The notes beneath the pieces are model-generated. The model worked only from the letters and a program-made list of their open reading frames with translations, did no database searches and was not told the origin of the DNA. A program made the position numbers and the translations under genes. A DNA stretch of 64,000 nucleotides from Simkaniaceae bacterium (lineage in GTDB: Bacteria > Chlamydiota > Chlamydiia > Chlamydiales > Simkaniaceae), in contig CP073762.1 in assembly GCA_018399055.1 (NCBI GenBank), positions 868,001-932,000 of the forward strand. Reading direction: 5' to 3'. This document shows, in pieces, positions 52,561 to 62,237 of the stretch (positions are counted from its first letter, which is position 1; each line of letters starts with the position of its first letter).

Positions 52561-53485
52561 GAAAGTAGCGTTCATTTTTCCTGGGCAAGGTGCTCAGTAT
52601 ATTGGAATGGGAAAGGACTTTTATGAGGCCTTTGCTGTTGTGCGTGAGACTTTTCAAGAGGCAGATGAACTCCTTGGTTTTAGTCTGACTAACCTTATCT
52701 TTGAAGGGCCTTCAGAAGAGCTGACCCAAACAAGGAATAGTCAAATCGCAATTTATGTCATGAGCATTGCTCTTTGGCGTGTTTTGTCCAAGCAGATGCC
52801 AGATATTGTTCCCACAGCTGTTGCTGGACTGAGCTTAGGCGAGTATTCTGCGCTAACTGCGTCGGGACGCCTCAGCTTTAGGGATGGAATTAAGCTTGTC
52901 AGAGCGCGTGGGCTTTATATGCACGAAGCGGGAGTTAAGCATCCTGGGACTATGGCGGTTTGTTTGGGAATGTCACCTGATGAAGTGGCTGAAATACTTG
53001 AGCCAATCGAGGGTGTGTGGGTTGCAAATCTTAATTGCCCTGGTCAAGTTGTCATTTCTGGAACAGTTCAAGGTGTTGCTGCGGCAGCGACTCTTCTCAA
53101 GGAGAAGGGAGCAAAGCGTGTTCTTCCTCTTGATGTTTCTGGTGCTTTTCATAGCGGGTTAATGGAAGAAGCTAGGGATCTACTTAAGAAAAAAATCGAC
53201 ACAATTTCTCTCGAGAAAAGTTCAATTGATTTAGTGATGAATGCTTGTGGATCTTATGTCTCCGAAGAGGAAATTCGAGGGAATATGACATGCCAAGTGA
53301 CCGCTCCGGTTCTTTGGGAAAAAGGGATTCGAGCTATGGAGGAAAAGGGGATCGAGTGTTTCATTGAGATTGGATGTGGAAAAACTCTAAGTGGAATGCT
53401 TCGAAAAATTGGGGTGAAGGGAGAAACATTCTCTATAGAAAAAGTTAAAGATTTAGAAATCTTGCATCAAGGAGCGGTGAATTAA
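52553..53485 (+). CDS. fabD: Malonyl-CoA:ACP transacylase (FabD)
   Basis: 310 aa. VAFIFPGQGAQYIGMGKDF opens the protein; GLSLGEYSAL carries catalytic Ser94, and the His lies in GAFHSGLM. It transfers malonyl from CoA to ACP. The start is inferred as GTG 52553, with GAGG upstream, giving a short overlap with fabH; an earlier GTG at 52541 is possible but less well placed. Its stop is directly followed by the fabG ATG. Confidence 0.96.
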   Translation: MDKKVAFIFPGQGAQYIGMGKDFYEAFAVVRETFQEADELLGFSLTNLIFEGPSEELTQTRNSQIAIYVMSIALWRVLSKQMPDIVPTAVAGLSLGEYSALTASGRLSFRDGIKLVRARGLYMHEAGVKHPGTMAVCLGMSPDEVAEILEPIEGVWVANLNCPGQVVISGTVQGVAAAATLLKEKGAKRVLPLDVSGAFHSGLMEEARDLLKKKIDTISLEKSSIDLVMNACGSYVSEEEIRGNMTCQVTAPVLWEKGIRAMEEKGIECFIEIGCGKTLSGMLRKIGVKGETFSIEKVKDLEILHQGAVN

Positions 53486-54241
53486 ATGGGATTACTTAAA
53501 GGAAAGCGAGCTCTCATTACTGGGGGAACTTCTGGACTGGGAAAACAGATTGCACTGACATTTGCTGAGGAAGGAGCTGATGTTGCTGTTATTGGAACGA
53601 ATCAAGAGCGCGCTCAGCAAGTTATTGAAACACTTAAAGAACTTAAAAAAAGCCCTGACCAACGATTCTGGTTTGGCACCGTCAATGTAGGGAATAAGCA
53701 AGAAGTCAATGAAGCGGTTGGGAGTCTCCTTAAGGAGTGGGACGGAGTTGATATTCTGGTTAATTGTGCCGGAATTACTCGAGATAAGCTCTTTATGAAG
53801 ATGGGTGAAGACGATTGGGATCAGGTGATTGAGACAAACCTGAAATCGGTATATAACCTTAGCCACGCTCTTGTGCGTCCAATGATGAAGGCACGGAAAG
53901 GAAAAATTATCAATATTGCCAGCGTGATTGGGTTGACAGGAAATCCCGGTCAAGTCAATTATGCTGCTTCTAAACTCGGTATGGTCGGGTTTACCCGCTC
54001 CCTTGCAAAGGAACTAGGTTCTCGCAATATCAACGTAAATTGTATTGCCCCTGGGTTTTTCGAGACTCCTATGACCAAAGTCCTTACTGAAGAGCAACGG
54101 AAAGGAATATTAGATAAGGTTCCCATGGGACGCCTTGGGAATCCAAAAGAAATAGCTCACGCAGCGGTCTTTTTAGCAAGCCACATGTCTGATTATGTGA
54201 CAGGGCAAGTTTTGACCGTTGACGGGGGTATGATTGCTTAA
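53486..54241 (+). CDS. fabG: 3-oxoacyl-ACP reductase (FabG)
   Basis: 251 aa SDR. Cofactor motif TGGTSGLG, NCAG, catalytic Ser146/Tyr159/Lys163 (NIASVIG, NYAASKLG), and C-terminal VTGQVLTVDGGM. It reduces 3-oxoacyl-ACP with NADPH. It begins immediately after fabD and precedes acpP; this position separates it from the unrelated SDR at 15614-16414. Confidence 0.98.
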   Translation: MGLLKGKRALITGGTSGLGKQIALTFAEEGADVAVIGTNQERAQQVIETLKELKKSPDQRFWFGTVNVGNKQEVNEAVGSLLKEWDGVDILVNCAGITRDKLFMKMGEDDWDQVIETNLKSVYNLSHALVRPMMKARKGKIINIASVIGLTGNPGQVNYAASKLGMVGFTRSLAKELGSRNINVNCIAPGFFETPMTKVLTEEQRKGILDKVPMGRLGNPKEIAHAAVFLASHMSDYVTGQVLTVDGGMIA

Positions 54242-54289
54242 GTTAATGTATAAATTTTTGAACATGTTTGAAAAAAGGAAATTTGTTTT

Positions 54290-54532
54290 ATGTCAGTAGA
54301 ACAAGAAGTGATTGATATCATTGTTGAACAACTCGGATTAGACCGCGAAGAGGTCTCTGTGGAAAAATCTTTTGTAGAAGACCTAAATGCGGATTCTCTA
54401 GATCTTACAGAGCTAATTATGACCTTTGAAGAGAAATTCGGTTTCGAAATCTCTGAAGGCGAAGCAGAAAAGCTACGAGTCGTTGGAGATGTCGTCAAGT
54501 TCGTTAATGAAAAGAAAGTTGCTGCTAATTAA
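54290..54532 (+). CDS. acpP: Acyl carrier protein
   Basis: 80 aa. The phosphopantetheine attachment site is Ser36 in [14 protein letters not shown]. Acidic, four-helix, starting [14 protein letters not shown]. AcpS, encoded at 61866-62237, adds the prosthetic group. It ends the fab operon and is followed by a terminator. Confidence 0.98.
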   Translation: MSVEQEVIDIIVEQLGLDREEVSVEKSFVEDLNADSLDLTELIMTFEEKFGFEISEGEAEKLRVVGDVVKFVNEKKVAAN

Positions 54533-54551
54533 TTAGCATTTAACTTTTTAT

Positions 54552-54585
54552 AACCGCACTATTTTTTAGATGGTGCGGTTTTTTT
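54552..54585. terminator. Terminator of the fab operon, shared with the convergent MFS gene
   Basis: AACCGCAC (54552-54559), a 13-base loop, GTGCGGTT (54573-54580), then TTTTT. The stop codon of the reverse-strand transporter (54559-54561) lies inside it. Confidence 0.85.
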
Positions 54586-55800
54586 GTGGAATCTAAAAAG
54601 CAGTATGAAGCTGAAAAAAAGAAAAATTGCGGTAATGTAGTAGACCGAGCCTAATCCAACTGCTGCTACAATCCCCCCAAAAATCGTTGCCAGAATAAAC
54701 CCCATTGACTGAGCAGACTGGCTAATTCCCATGATCTTTCCTTGAACCTCTGCAGGAGCGTTAATTGAGATCATATTTAGGGTATTTGGCCAAGAAAAAG
54801 CAGAAGGAATACAACCTACCGTGAAAAAGAGTGCAAAGGGGAGAAAAGACCCTGAAAAGGCCATCCCGAGAAGGCAAAGGGTGGTCAGAGCGTTTGCGCC
54901 AACGATCCATGGGCGAGGGTGCCACCTTTTAATGATGAAATTGTTCACAAAGTATCCCCCAAACATCCAGGTAATTCCAACGGCAAATTGACTCCAATTG
55001 ACTTCAATGGGGGATACTCCAAATCTCTGAAGTGAAAAGGGGCTGTACCACTGAAAGGCGAGCCCCCAACCAAGAATCCAGAGCATGTAGATTAGGTAGA
55101 GCATACGAAGCTCTTTGATCTCGAGGGAGGCTCGAATATCTCGGAAGCCTTTGAGAAGATCGATATGAAATTTCCCCTTTGTGGGATGCGTTTCATGGAA
55201 GAAATACACGATGGATAGAAGGCTAAGTAGCGCCAGAACTGCAGTTGCAAAGAAGGGAAGGGCGGGGTTGAAGTGCGCTGAGATGCTAGGGTCGGATAGG
55301 TAGCCCCCTGAAAGCATTGCAAACATCCAACTTAAACCGGTGATAATCACAATGATTGAGAAGTTTTTTGCTCGCGTTTTTTCATCGGGAGATAAATCGG
55401 CAATAGAGGCTAAGCAGATACTCAAATTCCCTGCGAAAAACCCTGTGATGAGCCGCGTTAGAATTAAGAGAATGTAACTATGAATCAAGATGCTAAACCC
55501 CGAAAGAATGAAACCAATGATGACCCCTGTAATCGTGATGTAAAAGGCTCTTTTTCTTCCAAAACGATCTGCAATATCTCCTAAAAATGGAGCCCCGATA
55601 AATTGACCTAAGGGAAAAAGACCGAGAGCGACTCCAAGCATTAAGTTTTTTGATACACTACTCATTGCAGCCGTTACCATTCCATAGGAAGGGTCGATAA
55701 AAAGAGGGCCAAAGATAGCAAAAATGACTGCAAAGGCAAAATTGTCGATGAATAGGACAAAATAAACTGGCAGCAGAGAAGCTTTAGACTGTTGATTCAT
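54559..55800 (-). CDS. MFS transporter (TetA-like), copy 1
   Basis: 413 aa, 12 hydrophobic helices. FLGDIADRFGRKRAFYITI is the MFS motif A (GxLaDrxGrkr) after helix 2; a second half begins near residue 220. It resembles the DHA1/TetA drug-proton antiporter group, but substrate is unknown. It overlaps the paralogous gene upstream by 17 bases and shares FGPLF..., LTRLITGFFAGN and WPNTLNMISINAPAEVQGKIMGISQS with it. Confidence 0.85.
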   Translation of the reverse strand: MNQQSKASLLPVYFVLFIDNFAFAVIFAIFGPLFIDPSYGMVTAAMSSVSKNLMLGVALGLFPLGQFIGAPFLGDIADRFGRKRAFYITITGVIIGFILSGFSILIHSYILLILTRLITGFFAGNLSICLASIADLSPDEKTRAKNFSIIVIITGLSWMFAMLSGGYLSDPSISAHFNPALPFFATAVLALLSLLSIVYFFHETHPTKGKFHIDLLKGFRDIRASLEIKELRMLYLIYMLWILGWGLAFQWYSPFSLQRFGVSPIEVNWSQFAVGITWMFGGYFVNNFIIKRWHPRPWIVGANALTTLCLLGMAFSGSFLPFALFFTVGCIPSAFSWPNTLNMISINAPAEVQGKIMGISQSAQSMGFILATIFGGIVAAVGLGSVYYITAIFLFFSFILLFRFHKKTAPSKK

Positions 55801-57022
55801 AAGTTTCCTTGGAGTGGTTTGTGGAGATTCTTAAGATAGCAAAGGAGAGAAGAATGAGAAAGGCTGCTATCGGATAGACAAAAGTAATATTGATTCCTGC
55901 AAGGGTTCCAGCTAAAAGGGGAGCAAACATAAACGCAATCGATGCAAAAGATTGAGAAATTCCCATGACCTTTCCTTGCATTGCCTTTGGAGCGGCTAGG
56001 GAGATTGTGCTAAGTGCATTTGTCCAAGCAAGGGCTCCAAACACTGAGGCAATCATGGCAAAGATTGCAAAAGGGACAAAAGTTGTCATTAAAGAGCAAA
56101 GGGTAAACACAATGAATAGTCCCCCCGTTCCAATTAGAGCAATCTGTCTTGCTTTGAAACGTTTTAAAAGTATCTCGTTGACGCACGAGCTTCCGAGTGA
56201 CCAAACGACTCCTGTTGATGCCAGTAGTCCAAAGAGCACTTCATGGGAAACGGTGTAGCGAGAAAGGGTGTAAGGGTTCAGCCATAGGAGATTGATTCCC
56301 CAACCCATCATCATTACTAGGTAGTAAAAATAGAGAGATCCAAGGCCTTTAATTTTAAAGCAAGACGCGATATGGCGCATGCCTTTAAAGGGATCGAAGT
56401 AAAACCTTTCATTATTTATATTTGTTTCATGAAAAAAGAGGAAAATGATGGCTAGGCTTAAAAGAGCAAAACCTGTTGTGATCCAAAAGGGAATTTCGGG
56501 TGATAATGACTTTGAAAATACCCCTCCAACCAAGATTGAAACAATCCAGCTTAACCCTCCTAAAGTCGCGATGATCCCATAGGCCTTTGAACGACTCTTC
56601 TCATCAGGGGAGAGATCAGATAAAGAGGCCATGCATATTGTACGGTTACTTGAAAATATTCCTGTCAAAACCCTGCTAATTAATAGAAGGGGGAAATGTT
56701 GAGTCAAAATTGCTATTCCGGATAGAAAATACCCAACTATCACGCCACTGTTTAATATAAAAAAAGTTTTTTTTCGTCCAAAATGATCTGCAAAATCTCC
56801 GAATATAGGGGCAAAGATCAACTGCATTAGTGGATAGACAGCAAATAATGTCGCTAGTGATAGATGACGCATTTGCAGAGAAGTCTCTGAAGAAAACATC
56901 TTGAAATCCGAACTGAGTAGTAAAGGCCCAAATAGACCAAAGACAATCGCATATCCAAAATAATCAAGGAAGTATGCGAAATAGATTGCAAAGAGAGATT
57001 TCTTCCGGTTTGTCACAAACAA
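55784..57022 (-). CDS. MFS transporter (TetA-like), copy 2
   Basis: 412 aa, 12 hydrophobic helices, motif A in FGDFADHFGRKKTFFIL. Clearly paralogous to the next gene (FGPLLL, SRVLTGIFSSNRTICMASLSDLSPDEKSRSKA, WTNALSTISLAAPKAMQGKVMGISQSFAS). The 17-base overlap implies tight translational coupling. Tandem duplication with later divergence is inferred. Substrate unknown. Confidence 0.85.
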   Translation of the reverse strand: MFVTNRKKSLFAIYFAYFLDYFGYAIVFGLFGPLLLSSDFKMFSSETSLQMRHLSLATLFAVYPLMQLIFAPIFGDFADHFGRKKTFFILNSGVIVGYFLSGIAILTQHFPLLLISRVLTGIFSSNRTICMASLSDLSPDEKSRSKAYGIIATLGGLSWIVSILVGGVFSKSLSPEIPFWITTGFALLSLAIIFLFFHETNINNERFYFDPFKGMRHIASCFKIKGLGSLYFYYLVMMMGWGINLLWLNPYTLSRYTVSHEVLFGLLASTGVVWSLGSSCVNEILLKRFKARQIALIGTGGLFIVFTLCSLMTTFVPFAIFAMIASVFGALAWTNALSTISLAAPKAMQGKVMGISQSFASIAFMFAPLLAGTLAGINITFVYPIAAFLILLSFAILRISTNHSKETYESTV

Positions 57023-57075
57023 GGCTCCGTCTATTTCCTCTTATTTGCTTTCTGCTTTTAAAATTCAACAAATAT

Positions 57076-57858
57076 TTACAGAATACGAGAGCGGATTTTT
57101 GGTGAGAAGAAGAGCATTACAAGGATGCTGCTAAGGAGAAGGAGAATCGTAGATAAAGCGTTAACAATAGGGGAAACACCAGCGCGGAGGGTGGACAGAA
57201 GGTAGAGCGAAAGGGTTTGGATTGAAGTGCCAGCGCAGAAGTAGGAAAGGATAAAATCATCGAAAGAAAGAATGAAGATGAGGAGACCTGTGGCAAGAAG
57301 GGTTGGGCGGAGGAGGGGAAGTGTGATTTTGATAAATGTTTGAAGAGAGCTTGCTCCTAGGGCTTCGGATGCCTCAGTAAGGTGCTTATCAAGTTGGAGG
57401 AAGCGCGTGTAAAGAATAGGGATAACAAAGCCGAGGCCGAGAACAGAATGTGCAACGATGAGGGTGGTGATGCCAAGCTCTATTTTAAACAGTGTAAAGT
57501 AGCTGAGGAGGCTGATCGCTAGCATTGTTTCGGGAATGATAAGGTTTCCGTAGAAAAGAGGAAGCGCTTTCTGGACCTTGCCACCTTGGGCACGGAAGAA
57601 AATTAAGAACACTCCTAGAAGAAGGCTTAACGATGTCGAAATAATGGCAACTAAAAGAGAGTTCATAAAGGAGTTCCACAACGCAGAAGAGCCAAACAAC
57701 TCTTGATACCATCTTAAGGTGAAGCTATCCCAAGGAGAGGGGAAGCTCTTTGCATTGAAAGAGAAAACAATCAAGATGAGGATAGGGAGATACAAAAAGA
57801 GATAGGAAAAAATTACGATAGATCCTCCCCCAAATTTCCCTAGAAATTTCCAGTTCAT
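57076..57858 (-). CDS. potC: Spermidine/putrescine ABC transporter permease PotC
   Basis: 260 aa, six hydrophobic helices. FSFNAKSFPSPWDSFTLRWYQELF is the typical PotC N-terminal loop; EASEALGASSLQTFIKITLPLLRPTL is the EAA loop that contacts the ATPase. With PotB it forms the membrane channel for polyamines. Overlaps the potB stop by four bases. No polyamine-binding PotD follows. Confidence 0.93.
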   Translation of the reverse strand: MNWKFLGKFGGGSIVIFSYLFLYLPILILIVFSFNAKSFPSPWDSFTLRWYQELFGSSALWNSFMNSLLVAIISTSLSLLLGVFLIFFRAQGGKVQKALPLFYGNLIIPETMLAISLLSYFTLFKIELGITTLIVAHSVLGLGFVIPILYTRFLQLDKHLTEASEALGASSLQTFIKITLPLLRPTLLATGLLIFILSFDDFILSYFCAGTSIQTLSLYLLSTLRAGVSPIVNALSTILLLLSSILVMLFFSPKIRSRIL

Positions 57859-58742
57859 CGCAGCCCCCTTAAGAGCATTTTATTCAACTTTCTAAAGGCA
57901 AAATAAATGAACATGACTGTAACGACAAGTGCAATGCAGCTTAGGACCATAAAGGCAGCTCCAAGTCCCCCAGTTTCATTTCCTAGAACATATTGTGAGA
58001 CCACATTCCCTACAAAATACGTTTTATCGCCTCCCATTAATTCGGGAATAATGAATTCTCCAAAAGAGGGGATAAAAACAAGGAAAAAGCCTGCTCTCAC
58101 AGCGGGGAGAGTCATAGGAAGCATTACTTTCTTGAAGGTCTCAATCCCCGAAGCTCCCAAGTCATCCGACACTTCTAGAAAACGGCGATCAAACCTCTCT
58201 AGCGTCGAGAAGATAGGAAGTACCATGAAAGGGAGGTAACAGTAAACCATCATCAAAATAATCGCAAAAATCGAATTTAGGAAGTGAATAGGCTCTTGGA
58301 TCAGACCAATCTTTTTTAATAAGGTGTTTAGAAATCCTTCTCGTTCGAGAACAAAAAACCATGCATAAACATGTAGAAGAAAGTTTGTCCAAAAGGGGAC
58401 GATCAGGAAAAATAGCATGAGGGTTTTGTATCGCCCTGCTTTAAATGCAATAAAATGGGCGAGCGGGTAGGCGATGACAAGACAAATCAGAGAGGTTGAA
58501 AAGGCTAAGAAAATTGAACTAAAGACGACGGTTAAGTGTGTGGAGGAAAAAAGAGGAATAAAATTCTTAAGAGTTAGTCCCTGAATACCTCCTTCTTCGG
58601 TAAGAATGAAGACGCTGCTCACCATCATTAAAAGCAGAGGCAGATAAAAAAAGATGACCTGCCAAATCAGAGCTGGAGAACCAATGACGAAAGCGCTCTC
58701 TTTTTTTGTCCTTTGTTGAATCCGTTGGAACAGGGCGTACAT
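57855..58742 (-). CDS. potB: Spermidine/putrescine ABC transporter permease PotB
   Basis: 295 aa, six hydrophobic helices. EVSDDLGASGIETFKKVMLPMTLPAVRAGFFLVFIPSFGEFIIPELMGG carries the EAA loop and a PotB-type loop after it. FFLIVPFWTNFLLHVYAWFFVL is characteristic of the helix 3 region. It is downstream of potA and shares its transcript, with three bases between them. Confidence 0.93.
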   Translation of the reverse strand: MYALFQRIQQRTKKESAFVIGSPALIWQVIFFYLPLLLMMVSSVFILTEEGGIQGLTLKNFIPLFSSTHLTVVFSSIFLAFSTSLICLVIAYPLAHFIAFKAGRYKTLMLFFLIVPFWTNFLLHVYAWFFVLEREGFLNTLLKKIGLIQEPIHFLNSIFAIILMMVYCYLPFMVLPIFSTLERFDRRFLEVSDDLGASGIETFKKVMLPMTLPAVRAGFFLVFIPSFGEFIIPELMGGDKTYFVGNVVSQYVLGNETGGLGAAFMVLSCIALVVTVMFIYFAFRKLNKMLLRGLR

Positions 58743-58745
58743 CGG

Positions 58746-59864
58746 TTAACTCTCCAAAAGCAATGCGTTTTCTTTTTGCCAGCAGAGATAAACTTCATCG
58801 TCATAATCAATATCTTCTTGAGGAAAGTGTTCTTCGTTCTGTTCAAAGACTTGTAGTTTAAATTGGTTGTTTACAATGACGTTGTACTGGGTTGAGCGCC
58901 CATGGTAGACGATTTGAGAGACCTCACCTTTTATCGTATTAGTGAAGTTCTCAACAGGTTTTTTGGAGATGTAGATCTTTTCAGGACGCATACTGAGCGC
59001 TGCGGTACATTCCTCGGACATCCATACCTTTTTCTGGGGAATATAGACCTTGAACCGCCCTAGATGAGGAATGTCTATCTCAGGGTCGGTGTCGATGTTA
59101 TGGAGAGTTCCGGTCAAAATATTGGTGGTGCCCACAAATTTAGCAACGAAACTTGAGATGGGGAATTCATAGATCTCTTTGGGTGTTCCAATTTGTTCGA
59201 TGTCTCCATCTTGGTTCATAATGGCCATCTGATCCGCAACGGTGAGGGCTTCGAACTGATCGTGGGTTACGTATACAAAGGTGGTTTTAAGCTTGTCTTG
59301 GAGTTCGATAAGTTCAATGAGCATTTTTTCCCGGAGCTTAAAGTCTAGGGCTGCTAGAGGTTCATCTAAGAGAAGGACCTCTGGTTCATTAATAATCGCC
59401 CGAGCAAGGGCCACCCTCTGTTGCTGCCCTCCTGATAAATGTGAAGGGAATTTAAAAATATGATTTTCCAAGTGGAACGCTTTCAAAATTCTAATCACCC
59501 GTTCCTCTATTTCTTCTTTAGGGATCTTCTGAATTACGAGGCTATAGGCAACATTATTAAAGACATTAAGGTGAGGGAATAAAGCATAATTTTGAAAAAC
59601 GATGTTAATTTTTCGCTTGTTAACGGGAATATGGGTAATATCTGTATCACCTAGGTATATGATCCCAGAGTCGGGGCTTTCAAAGCCAGCAATGAGTCTC
59701 AAAAGGGTTGTTTTCCCACAACCACTAGGACCCAAAAGAGCAAAAAATTTCCCTGAGGGTATTGTCAAATTGATTTTATTGAGAATAACTCCCTCGTCTT
59801 GGGACTTGGTCATCTCCTTTAGGTGTATGCTTCTCACATGCTCCTCCTCATCTTGAGGCAACAT
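58746..59864 (-). CDS. potA: Spermidine/putrescine ABC transporter ATPase PotA
   Basis: About 372 aa from ATG 59864; a TTG at 59942 would add 26 residues and lies inside a long inverted repeat, so it is less likely. Walker A GPSGCGKTT, signature LSGGQQQRVALARAI, Walker B VLLLDEPLAALD, and the C-terminal TOBE domain after ~residue 240 (FVGTTNILTG, MRPEKIYI). It powers polyamine import. Neither potD nor another binding protein is nearby. Confidence 0.93.
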   Translation of the reverse strand: MLPQDEEEHVRSIHLKEMTKSQDEGVILNKINLTIPSGKFFALLGPSGCGKTTLLRLIAGFESPDSGIIYLGDTDITHIPVNKRKINIVFQNYALFPHLNVFNNVAYSLVIQKIPKEEIEERVIRILKAFHLENHIFKFPSHLSGGQQQRVALARAIINEPEVLLLDEPLAALDFKLREKMLIELIELQDKLKTTFVYVTHDQFEALTVADQMAIMNQDGDIEQIGTPKEIYEFPISSFVAKFVGTTNILTGTLHNIDTDPEIDIPHLGRFKVYIPQKKVWMSEECTAALSMRPEKIYISKKPVENFTNTIKGEVSQIVYHGRSTQYNVIVNNQFKLQVFEQNEEHFPQEDIDYDDEVYLCWQKENALLLES

Positions 59865-59939
59865 TTTACTGTTTATACGATTATTTTGGTAGAGCCACTT
59901 GACAAAACTCTTGATCAGTCGATTTTTGTGGAGTTTTTG

Positions 59940-60010
59940 CAAATTTGGTCCTACGACACAAATTCACATACCCTTTAGGGTAGGGTGATTGTGTCGGATG
60001 GTTAAATTTG
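59940..60010. promoter_or_regulatory. 71-base imperfect inverted repeat between potA and trxB
   Basis: CAAATTT (59940-59946) pairs with AAATTTG (60004-60010). The inner arms CGACACAAATTCACATACCC (59954-59973) and, on the complement, CGACACAATCACCCTACCC (59978-59996) pair around TTTA. It lies between divergent genes with no T-run, so it may be a binding site, an attenuator, or a small mobile remnant. Confidence 0.55.
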
Positions 60011-60105
60011 TGAAAAGGGCCAAAAAGGGAACATCAGAAGTTTTACAAGTGGCTCGTTAGATTGGTTGTTGTTTTTTTTGTTTGAATTTTGAAGAATGGT
60101 TAGCC

Positions 60106-61056
60106 ATGGAACATAAAAAATTAGTTATTATCGGATCGGGTCCTGCAGGCTTTACAGCGGCTATCTATGCAGCCCGTGCCAATTTGTCCCCCTTAATGTA
60201 TGAAGGTTTTTTTAGTGGCCCCTCCGGAGGTCAGCTTATGACAACCACTGAGGTGGAGAATTTTCCTGGATTTCCTGAGGGGATTACAGGCCCTGCGCTG
60301 ATGGATGCAATGAAAAGCCAAGCCAAGCGTTTTGGGACTCAAATTTTAACTGAGGATGTTGGTGAAGTAGACCTTTCTGAGCGGCCCTTCAAGGTCAAGG
60401 GGGGAAAGACAACGGTTCTTGCTGATTCAATCATTATCGCGACTGGGGCTACGGCAAAACGGCTTGATGTTCCTGGGACTTTGGATGGGGAGTTTTGGCA
60501 GAAGGGAGTCACTGCTTGTGCCGTTTGTGATGGGGCCATGCCGATTTTCCGAGACAAAGAGCTTTACGTTGTTGGTGGAGGAGATACTGCTGTTGAAGAG
60601 GCGATTTTCCTCACAAAATATGGAAGCAAGGTCTATATTATTCACCGCAGAGATGAACTTCGTGCTTCGAAGATTATGGCGCAGCATGCGATGGATCATC
60701 CTAAGATTGAGATTCTTTGGAACACTGTCCTGACAAATGTTGAGGGAAGTAATATTGTTGAAAGAGTCACCCTTCAAGATGTTAATACAAAAGAAGAATC
60801 AAAACGGGATGCTGCAGGAGTCTTCTTTGCGATTGGGCATAATCCCAACACCGCCTTTTTAAAAGGGCAGCTAAAGACTGATGAGACTGGGTATCTTCTT
60901 GTTCAACCAGGTTCAACAGCAACCAATGTTGAAGGTGTCTTTGCGGCTGGAGATGTTCAGGATAAAATCTATCGTCAGGCCATTTCTGCTGCTGGATCGG
61001 GGTGTATGGCATCTCTTGATGCTGAGCGGTGGCTAACTGCAAATGGATTGTCATGA
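60106..61056 (+). CDS. trxB: Thioredoxin reductase
   Basis: 316 aa from ATG 60106. FAD motif [16 protein letters not shown], redox CAVCDG with Cys138 and Cys141, NADPH motif [14 protein letters not shown], and the final [25 protein letters not shown]. It reduces thioredoxin with NADPH in the cytosol. A TTG at 60082 is a less likely start. Its stop overlaps the start of the next gene (ATGA at 61053-61056). Confidence 0.97.
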   Translation: MEHKKLVIIGSGPAGFTAAIYAARANLSPLMYEGFFSGPSGGQLMTTTEVENFPGFPEGITGPALMDAMKSQAKRFGTQILTEDVGEVDLSERPFKVKGGKTTVLADSIIIATGATAKRLDVPGTLDGEFWQKGVTACAVCDGAMPIFRDKELYVVGGGDTAVEEAIFLTKYGSKVYIIHRRDELRASKIMAQHAMDHPKIEILWNTVLTNVEGSNIVERVTLQDVNTKEESKRDAAGVFFAIGHNPNTAFLKGQLKTDETGYLLVQPGSTATNVEGVFAAGDVQDKIYRQAISAAGSGCMASLDAERWLTANGLS

Positions 61057-61859
61057 AGAAACTTCTTCTTTCACTCCTTCCTTTTTCTCTTTTTTCTTTT
61101 GTTATCGATCCCTATCTGACTCCTATTGCAGAATTTGAATTTCGCCCCGCCTACTCCTATCGGTATTACCCTTCTGTTGACCATGGGGAGAACCCCTCAA
61201 GCTATCATTCTCATGATCATTTAATGGATTTAAACCTTGGGGTGAATTTTTGGCCCAACTGGGACGTTCAGTTCCAGGCTGATTTTTCCCATACCCATAA
61301 ACTCAATTGGGGAGGGCAGCGATTAGGAATGCAGCTCCGCTACCTTGTATGGGATGACGTGGCGGGGGATCCAATCAGTTTGAGTGTTGGTGGGCAAATC
61401 TTTTATGTTCCTACACGCAATATGCGCGATGTAAGCTCGCCCTACCACTCGCAAGGGAACTTTGAATTAGGGATTGCTGCTGGTAAGGAAATTGATAGTA
61501 CCTATCAATGGCTATGGCGCTTTTGGGGATTTGTTGGGACTGGCGTTGCCAATAGGGGATACCCATGGCTTCGTCCCATCCTAGCTGCGGAAGGAAAGTT
61601 CCAACTCCGTCACAAACTCAAACTCAGTGCTGAGGGGTATTTTGGGTTTGGAGAGAGCTCTTCTGTTAATATTGATGATTTCAATGGGTACGCTAAAGTG
61701 CAGCATCGATCGATCGATATTGGGCTTAATTATACCTATCTTTTTGAAATTTGGGGTGCGCTTGGGGTGCAATATTCCTATCGGGTTTACGCCCATTCTT
61801 TCCCGCAGCATACCAGCATTTTCACAGCTGAATATCGCTTTCCGTTCTCACTATTCTAG
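61053..61859 (+). CDS. Exported beta-barrel-like protein, unrecognised
   Basis: 268 aa from ATG 61053, overlapping the trxB stop by four bases. Signal peptide [18 protein letters not shown]. The mature part alternates aromatic residues: [72 protein letters not shown], ending [11 protein letters not shown] with a terminal Phe. This fits a small outer-membrane barrel assembled by BamA. His/Asp-rich patch [13 protein letters not shown] could bind metal. Convergent with acpS. Family unknown to me. Confidence 0.75.
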   Translation: MKKLLLSLLPFSLFSFVIDPYLTPIAEFEFRPAYSYRYYPSVDHGENPSSYHSHDHLMDLNLGVNFWPNWDVQFQADFSHTHKLNWGGQRLGMQLRYLVWDDVAGDPISLSVGGQIFYVPTRNMRDVSSPYHSQGNFELGIAAGKEIDSTYQWLWRFWGFVGTGVANRGYPWLRPILAAEGKFQLRHKLKLSAEGYFGFGESSSVNIDDFNGYAKVQHRSIDIGLNYTYLFEIWGALGVQYSYRVYAHSFPQHTSIFTAEYRFPFSLF

Positions 61860-61865
61860 ATAGGT

Positions 61866-62237
61866 TCATGAATCTAGCCATAAAGCAACAGCATTTGCGT
61901 ACTTTTTGCAATGGCTTATTGAAACAAGGATTTGAGGAAAATGGAACCTTTCATTGACGCGATCTGAAAACTCGACAAGAGGTCTTCCCAGTTCATCGTT
62001 AGTGATTTCAATATCATGAAAAGAAATTGATTTGCCGAAACCAATGCCGAGAGCTTTGGCGATCGCTTCTTTTGCAGAGAACCTTCCTGCAAGGTGGATT
62101 GCAGAGTCTTTATGACCTAGGCAATATTCCAGCTCCGTCTCCGTAAAGACCTTTTGGTAGAAATGGGTTCCGTGCTTTTCGATCGTTTGTCTGATTCGAT
62201 CGACCTCAAGGATATCATTACCGACACCTTTGATCAC
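61866..62237 (-). CDS. acpS: Holo-ACP synthase
   Basis: 123 aa. GVGNDILEVDRIRQTIEKHG carries the metal-binding Asp, and FSAKEAIAKALGIGFG the conserved Glu/Lys; SHCKKYANAVAL is the C-terminal signature. It transfers phosphopantetheine from CoA to acpP. GTG start overlapping the stop of the upstream gene by four bases. Length typical. Confidence 0.96.
   Translation of the reverse strand: MIKGVGNDILEVDRIRQTIEKHGTHFYQKVFTETELEYCLGHKDSAIHLAGRFSAKEAIAKALGIGFGKSISFHDIEITNDELGRPLVEFSDRVNERFHFPQILVSISHCKKYANAVALWLDS

Noticed and set aside
59864-59942. TTG 59942 as potA start
   Set aside because: Would place coding sequence inside a long inverted repeat and add residues not seen in typical PotA; ATG 59864 gives usual length.
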